A stretch of DNA of 25,935 bases from Erysipelotrichaceae bacterium UBA2227 (GTDB lineage Bacteria; Bacillota_I; Bacilli_A; Erysipelotrichales; Erysipelotrichaceae). Shown here in pieces: positions 23,415 to 25,935 of this stretch; position 1 is the first letter of the stretch; each line of letters begins with the position of its first letter. The stretch is taken from the NCBI GenBank assembly GCA_002348095.1, contig DDYT01000034.1, forward strand, positions 1 through 25,935. Direction: 5' to 3'. A program made the position numbers and the translations under genes. Below the pieces are notes generated by a model. It searched no databases. It was not told the origin of the DNA and saw only the letters and a program-made list of their open reading frames with translations.

Positions 23415-24021
23415 GAATGTTTTCGTAAAAGAGGTTAATGATTTCAGACAAATTTATAACGATATAAATAGGATTTTTAATGTTGAAAAAGGCTTACCTG
23501 AACAAGTGTTCAATGAAAAATTTTCAAACTTTTTATGTGAAGAATTTGATTGGACGATGAGCTATAAATTTTGGGATTTATTAAAAGCTCTGGCAATTAG
23601 GTCTAACGATGATCAAATATTTATGATGGTTCTTGACCCGAATCCTGTAGATTATTATCACAAAGAGTTTAATTATTATAGTTGCTTGAAGCTTCCTATA
23701 AGTATGGAAAATACAGAATATTTTGAGGCACTTGAAATTGGACCGGACGAAAGTCCAGCTGATGCTATTTTATACAATTCATTTACGATTGTATGGACAT
23801 CCCCATCGATGAAATGGGGGATATGGGGGCAAAGAGAGTATGGAGTATCTATAATAGCCATAAATAATGAATTAGACTCTAAAGATTTTCTTCCATATTT
23901 AAACCTGTGGAAGACAGCTGATGAGGCAATGAATGGATGGATGTATCTTGAGTTTAAAGACCAGATCATCCCGAGAAAGTTAAAAGAACTTTTTGCTAAG
24001 AATTACTCAAATAGCGTATAA
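23404..24021 (+). CDS. immunity-like protein of a polymorphic toxin system (unassigned family)
   Basis: I do not recognise the family. The 205-residue protein is soluble and acidic, with no signal peptide or membrane helix. Its only striking stretch is aromatic, W-T-S-P-S-M-K-W-G-I-W-G-Q-R-E-Y-G, near residue 130, followed by an I-I-A-I-N strand. This alternation of Trp-rich loop and strand is common in immunity proteins of Rhs systems. The gene is much more AT-rich than the opp operon and stands directly behind an Rhs remnant, which is the position of an immunity gene. The matching toxin is not present. The immunity role is inference from context. Confidence 0.45.
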   Translation: MKIKNVFVKEVNDFRQIYNDINRIFNVEKGLPEQVFNEKFSNFLCEEFDWTMSYKFWDLLKALAIRSNDDQIFMMVLDPNPVDYYHKEFNYYSCLKLPISMENTEYFEALEIGPDESPADAILYNSFTIVWTSPSMKWGIWGQREYGVSIIAINNELDSKDFLPYLNLWKTADEAMNGWMYLEFKDQIIPRKLKELFAKNYSNSV

Positions 24022-24066
24022 CAGAATAATTATTGATGATACATCAAGGAAATGTGGAGTGATGAA

Positions 24067-24444
24067 ATGAAAAAATCATGGAATAAGCTTGAGATTATAA
24101 ATCAGTATAAAAGCGGCTGTGATATTATGCATAGAGCAACCTTGGATGGAGATTATAAAACAAACAATAAGGAGGGTAAAAAGATAGTTGATATTTTTAA
24201 ATTCTTAGAGAAAAATAAAGTACTTGCATTAGAAACATTGCCGTTATTGTTTGATGATGAAAATGTTGTAACAAGAACAAAGGCTGCTGCGCACTGTTTA
24301 GCGCTAGAAATTAACACTCTAGAAGCAGAAAACTTATTAAAACGAGAGTCTGAAAAAAAAGAAAACGGGATATTTGGGTTTAATGCTGAAATGACATTGA
24401 AAGTATGGAAGGAAGAAGGGTGTTTGATAGTATATGAAAAGTAA
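24067..24444 (+). CDS. DUF2019-like helical protein, copy 1
   Basis: This 125-residue soluble protein is mostly helical. Its pattern is a helix with D-G-D-Y-K, then K-K-I-V-D-I-F-K-F-L-E-K, then R-T-K-A-A-A-H-C-L-A-L, then A-E-M-T-L-K-V-W. It matches my memory of DUF2019, a HEAT-like family of unknown function often found near toxin systems. The ATG at 24067 has TGGAG 7 bases upstream; an ATG at 24052 lacks proper spacing. It is paralogous to the next gene. A role as immunity protein is inferred from place and composition. Confidence 0.6.
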   Translation: MKKSWNKLEIINQYKSGCDIMHRATLDGDYKTNNKEGKKIVDIFKFLEKNKVLALETLPLLFDDENVVTRTKAAAHCLALEINTLEAENLLKRESEKKENGIFGFNAEMTLKVWKEEGCLIVYEK

Positions 24445-24479
24445 CCAGTTAAATATCGATATGATTTTGGAGTTTTAAA

Positions 24480-24848
24480 ATGAAAAAAACAGTTACTTCT
24501 GCTGAGATTAAAAGTCAATATCTTAAAAGTCTATCAATAATAGAGAAATCAAATTTAGAAAGTGAATATAGAATTGGAAATAAAGAGGGAAAGAAAATAA
24601 TAAATCTTTTTAAGATATTAGAAAAGGATAACGAGTTGGCAATAGAGGTTTTGGCTTCACTTTTCGAGAATGAATCTGTAAAGGTAAGAAATTGCGCTGC
24701 TGCTCACTGCTTGGCATTAGGAATATTTGAAGAACAAGCAGTTGATGTTTTGGAAAAAATATCCAAGCTTAATATGAGAATTTTTTCTTTAGAGGCTGAA
24801 ATGACACTTAAAGTATGGCGTGAACAAGGATTTTTAAAAGTATATTAA
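24480..24848 (+). CDS. DUF2019-like helical protein, copy 2
   Basis: This 122-residue protein is aligned along its whole length with the preceding gene's product. It shares N-K-E-G-K-K-I, A-A-A-H-C-L-A-L and A-E-M-T-L-K-V-W, but diverges elsewhere, so the duplication is not recent. TTGGAG lies 7 bases before the ATG. Rhs-like sequence restarts directly at its stop codon, so it is the last gene of the cassette. Function as above, by inference. Confidence 0.6.
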   Translation: MKKTVTSAEIKSQYLKSLSIIEKSNLESEYRIGNKEGKKIINLFKILEKDNELAIEVLASLFENESVKVRNCAAAHCLALGIFEEQAVDVLEKISKLNMRIFSLEAEMTLKVWREQGFLKVY

Positions 24849-25935
24849 CAGCTATGGCTTCACCTTTGACTCTCTGGGCAATCCGACGAGTGTGAAGATG
24901 GAGACAACCCGCTGATCACTCACAGTTACCAAGCGAGAACCAGCCGTTTATCATCCAGCCTCTATGCCAACGGGGGTAAAGTTGAATATATCTACGATAC
25001 CCTTGACCGTGTCATTGGGGTGAAGATCGACAACGCAGCCAGCCCACAGATTGAATACCGCTATGACGCATCCGGTAATCTGGCCATCGTCAAAGACAAC
25101 CTGCGCAACATCACCACCACTCTGGAATACGATTTAGCCAACCGCCTGTCGAAGATCACGGACAGTCAGGGACATGCGATTACGGTTGGCTTTGATGCCA
25201 AGAACCGGTTAAGCGGTGTTACAGAAGTTCTCAAGGGAACGACGTATACCTCCAGTTATACCTATAATGCGGACAATCAACCCGCAACCGTGAGTGCGGA
25301 TGGCAAGACGCACAGCTATACCTATGATCTGTTGGGAAGGCTGAGTGGGACATCATTAAATACCGCTACGCCGTATACCACTGCACTGACCTATAAAACC
25401 CATCCTTCCACCGGCAGCAGTTCCCATGTGCTAGACTCTTATCGCAGCGGATCAACGACGACCACCTACCAAGTCGATGCCAATGGCAACATCACTGAAC
25501 TGAGTGACGGGACGTATACCTTTACCTATGAATATGATGATTTCAATCAGCTGATCCGGGAGAACAACCCGTTGCTCAATAAGAGCATCACCTACCAATA
25601 TGATTTGGGCGGAAACCTGAAAGAAGTGAATGAGTATGCCTACACCACCGGAGATCTGGGCAGTCCGACCTCCACGATCGTTTATACCTATGGCAGTGCA
25701 TGGAAAGACCAGCTGACCAGCATCGGCAGTGATGGCCTTACTTATGATGCCAATGGCAACCTGCTTTCCTATAAGACAAGAAGTTACAGCTGGCAGGCCG
25801 GAAGGCAGTTGGCTCTGATCACGGATACCGATGAGGATAACATCTTTACTGCAGATTATACCTACAATGAGTCGGGCATCCGGACGCGCAAAGTGGTCAA
25901 CGGGGTCATAATGTTTTTTGTCAAGCAGATTTCCC
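24847..25935 (+). pseudogene. Rhs/YD-repeat protein, 5'-truncated and frameshifted, runs off the window
   Basis: About eleven YD repeats roughly 20 residues apart can be read: Y-I-Y-D-T-L-D-R, Y-R-Y-D-A-S-G-N, L-E-Y-D-L-A-N-R, Y-T-Y-D-L-L-G-R, Y-E-Y-D-D-F-N-Q, Y-Q-Y-D-L-G-G-N and others. Intact Rhs proteins are large wall- or surface-associated shells that carry a C-terminal toxin. The first 18 codons (from 24847, S-Y-G-F-T-F-D-S-L-G-N) are in one frame, which meets a TGA at 24913. The rest is open from 24900 to the last base in another frame. Adding one G in the GG at 24900-24901 would join them. No start codon with a ribosome site and no N-terminal part are present, so this end is probably a displaced fragment. 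It may still be intact further downstream. Confidence 0.8.

Larger units (their letters stand above)
23180..24848. other. AT-rich accessory cassette between Rhs fragments
   Basis: Base composition drops clearly here, with many A/T runs and A/T-ending codons, and rises again at about 24850 where Rhs sequence restarts. It contains a short Rhs-like tail, a possible micro-ORF, one immunity-like gene and two DUF2019-like genes. This is the composition typical of horizontally acquired toxin/immunity cassettes. No integrase, transposase or terminal inverted repeat is visible. Confidence 0.55.

Noticed and set aside
23180..25935. Prophage, integrative element or insertion sequence
   Set aside because: No integrase, transposase, structural phage gene or terminal inverted repeat is visible; the Rhs and immunity content explains the region better.
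1..25935. CRISPR array
   Set aside because: No series of regularly spaced identical repeats was seen; the only repeated pattern is the protein-level YD repeat at the end.

Overview
The window is a chromosomal stretch of a low-to-mid GC Gram-positive-type bacterium (Bacillota). The evidence is a lipoprotein signal on OppA, a type III pantothenate kinase with an ECF substrate-binding protein, an Rnf complex, a secretin-less Tad-like cluster, sigma-A promoters and many short hairpin-plus-T terminators. An Erysipelotrichia-like or clostridial anaerobe would fit, but that is only a guess. Every gene I can support is on the + strand.

Layout. (1) 2-2615: end of an rnf operon, rnfG (5' end outside the window), rnfE, rnfA, a 57-residue Cys-rich membrane protein, and a very short rnfB lacking the ferredoxin part. 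(2) 2698-6843: a compact, translationally coupled Tad/type IVb pilus-like cluster: pseudopilin-like protein, CpaB/SAF, CpaF ATPase, TadB, TadC, a 48-residue Flp1-like pilin and a TadE-like protein. (3) 6926-8256: coaX coupled to an ECF S-component, probably a pantothenate uptake and phosphorylation pair. (4) 8410-8487: tRNA-His with its own promoter and terminator. (5) 8573-13359: an ABC-2 exporter (ATPase plus two DUF990-type permeases) run together with a KdpDE-type histidine kinase and response regulator. (6) 13445-16361: a TPR protein, two TrkA/RCK proteins and TrkH, a K+ uptake operon next to the Kdp-like regulator. (7) 16434-17354: a glycosyltransferase-2-like protein. (8) 17492-23138: a complete oligopeptide ABC transporter, oppA-terminator-oppBCDF, with a strong promoter preceded by repeats. 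(9) 23180-25935: an accessory region. A fragment of an Rhs/YD-repeat gene is followed by an AT-rich cassette of an immunity-like gene and two tandem DUF2019-like genes, then by GC-richer YD-repeat sequence that is 5'-truncated, frameshifted and runs off the window.

The most unusual points are: a minimal RnfB next to a new small Cys-rich gene; an OppD whose four C-terminal cysteine positions are all replaced; a KdpDE-type pair without Kdp genes, wired between an exporter and Trk; and an apparently orphan immunity cassette bounded by matching in-frame AGCTATG sites in Rhs sequence. No complete new defence or mobile system is evident. The Rhs/immunity region and the Rnf tail are the best candidates for something undescribed.
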